This document shows positions 5,839 through 6,619 of a stretch of DNA of 6,619 nucleotides, piece by piece. Each line of letters starts with the position of its first letter. Within the stretch, counting starts at the first letter, position 1. The stretch is taken from contig CAYOHL010000045.1 in NCBI GenBank assembly GCA_964403775.1, positions 1-6,619 on the forward strand, read 5' to 3'. This DNA is from CG1-02-33-12 sp964403775. GTDB lineage: Archaea > Nanobdellota > Nanobdellia > Woesearchaeales > CG1-02-33-12. The notes below the pieces were generated by a model. That model made no database searches. It was not told the origin of the DNA and worked only from the letters and a program-made list of their open reading frames with translations. Both the position numbers and the translations under genes were made by a program.

Positions 5839-6619
5839 AACAAAAAAACAAAACAAAACCTGTAATTTTCATTTATCTAGTTATAGCAATAGTTTTGATC
5901 AGTTATATTGCTGGAATATTGCCATTAAACCTTTTCTTATTACTAATAGTTTACTCTGGCCTATACCTTGCTGTTGTAAGGGAAAGAAAAACAGTGAAAA
6001 TATTAGTTGATTTAGGTATCATTAATCTTCTGATAGCTTATGAGGGCTTGTTTCAGCTAGTTAAAAGAAAGTTAATGCCAATAAGCAGAAGCCTTCTGCT
6101 CCTAAAAATCCTTATATTTTTGGATTACAAGCTTCCTAAGTTTGTTCATAGCGTATTGCTGTTTCTTAGTGTAAAGCTGCCAAGAAAAACAAGAAGAGCT
6201 GTTAAGCTAGCCCTTAAGATAATAATTTATTGTATCTTGGATTTATTGGATTGGGCATATTCTGTGGTTACAGCCTTAATAAATTTATTTGGCATATTTA
6301 TTTCAGAAGTTAGATTAATAATTAATAAACTAGCAGCAGTTTACATAAGCAAAAAGGCAGCACTTGCAAGGTTTGTCGGCATTGCAGTGTTTGTCTTGAT
6401 TATACTTTTCTTCTTCATAGGTATAAAACCAGGAGAAGAATCTATCAAAATAGTTGAAGGTTATGGACAGACATGCACTTATAACCGTGACTGTGCAATA
6501 TGTGAGTATTGTGATACTACATGTAAATATATAGCAAGCCAGAACCCTGACAATGAGCCAACACACCTCTGTACTGGAACATCAGGCTGCTCTGCAACAA
6601 GCGGCGATTACTGCAGGTG
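5835..6619 (+). CDS. Multi-pass membrane protein with cysteine-rich outer domain, 3' end missing
   Basis: The frame is open from ATG 5835 to the window edge (261 codons seen, no stop), so the protein is partial at its C-terminus. Residues 1-8 are lysine-rich. Hydrophobic segments are clear at about 10-28, 30-48 and 178-196, with weaker ones near 56-74, 84-97, 104-114 and 126-153, separated by basic stretches. Basic residues before the 178-196 helix (KK at 173-174, R179) place the following part outside the cell. That part holds 8 cysteines in 47 residues: C214-x5-C220-x2-C223-x2-C226-x3-C230, then C246, C252 and C260. Such CTYN-x-DC...CEYCD patterns recur, as I recall, in large extracellular DPANN proteins and are likely disulfide-linked repeats continuing beyond the window. 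The 4-base ATGA overlap with the surface-protein gene implies translational coupling and a shared role in the envelope. The function is unknown: it could be an anchor, assembly factor or partner of the surface protein. Confidence 0.85.
   Translation, partial: MKQKNKTKPVIFIYLVIAIVLISYIAGILPLNLFLLLIVYSGLYLAVVRERKTVKILVDLGIINLLIAYEGLFQLVKRKLMPISRSLLLLKILIFLDYKLPKFVHSVLLFLSVKLPRKTRRAVKLALKIIIYCILDLLDWAYSVVTALINLFGIFISEVRLIINKLAAVYISKKAALARFVGIAVFVLIILFFFIGIKPGEESIKIVEGYGQTCTYNRDCAICEYCDTTCKYIASQNPDNEPTHLCTGTSGCSATSGDYCR

Noticed and set aside
6084..6100. Palindrome AGCAGAAG-C-CTTCTGCT
   Set aside because: It is inside the membrane-protein gene with no regulatory context; the one-base centre cannot form an RNA loop without losing pairs.

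Overview
The window looks like chromosomal DNA from an uncultivated, AT-rich archaeon, most likely a DPANN lineage of the Woesearchaeota/Pacearchaeota type. The reasons are AGA/AGG-dominated arginine codons, archaeal BRE/TATA promoters, GGAGG and AGGTGA ribosome-binding sites, an archaeal DUF4143 ATPase, and a huge N-glycosylation-rich surface protein built from domains I associate with those genomes. This lineage call is an inference from style and recalled family resemblance; no rRNA or tRNA gene is present to confirm it. All supported genes lie on the + strand, and no gene-free stretch exceeds 300 bases.

Region 1 (1-887) has a clear archaeal promoter, then a small DNA-binding protein made of repeated helix-turn-helix units. 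It overlaps a short gene that begins like an AlbA_2 (Schlafen AlbA) domain but loses the similarity after about 30 residues. The first gene has no ATG or GTG at a sensible place. The best-placed ribosome-binding site points to an unusual ATA codon rather than to the TTG used for the coordinates here.

Region 2 (876-2186) is a second promoter, very similar to the first, followed by a perfect 10+1+10 palindrome across the expected transcription start. It drives a complete AAA ATPase of the AAA_14/DUF4143 type with Walker A, Walker B and a C-terminal nuclease-like D..E-x-K motif. This reads as a self-contained, possibly mobile gene with its own operator.

Region 3 (2183-6619, running off the window) is a cell-envelope operon. 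A 1195-residue, membrane-anchored surface protein carries about 55 N-x-S/T sequons, three arrays of sequons spaced exactly six residues apart, a fibronectin type III-like domain, a cadherin/Ig-like domain and a cysteine-containing C-terminus. It overlaps by ATGA an incomplete multi-pass membrane protein with a cysteine-rich domain predicted to lie outside the cell. The two are probably made together and act at the cell surface.

The most notable signals are the period-6 glycosylation arrays, which appear in three states (nucleotide-identical, protein-conserved with synonymous drift, and decayed), the palindromic operator on the ATPase promoter, and the non-standard start of the first gene. I see no convincing defence system, CRISPR array or complete mobile element.
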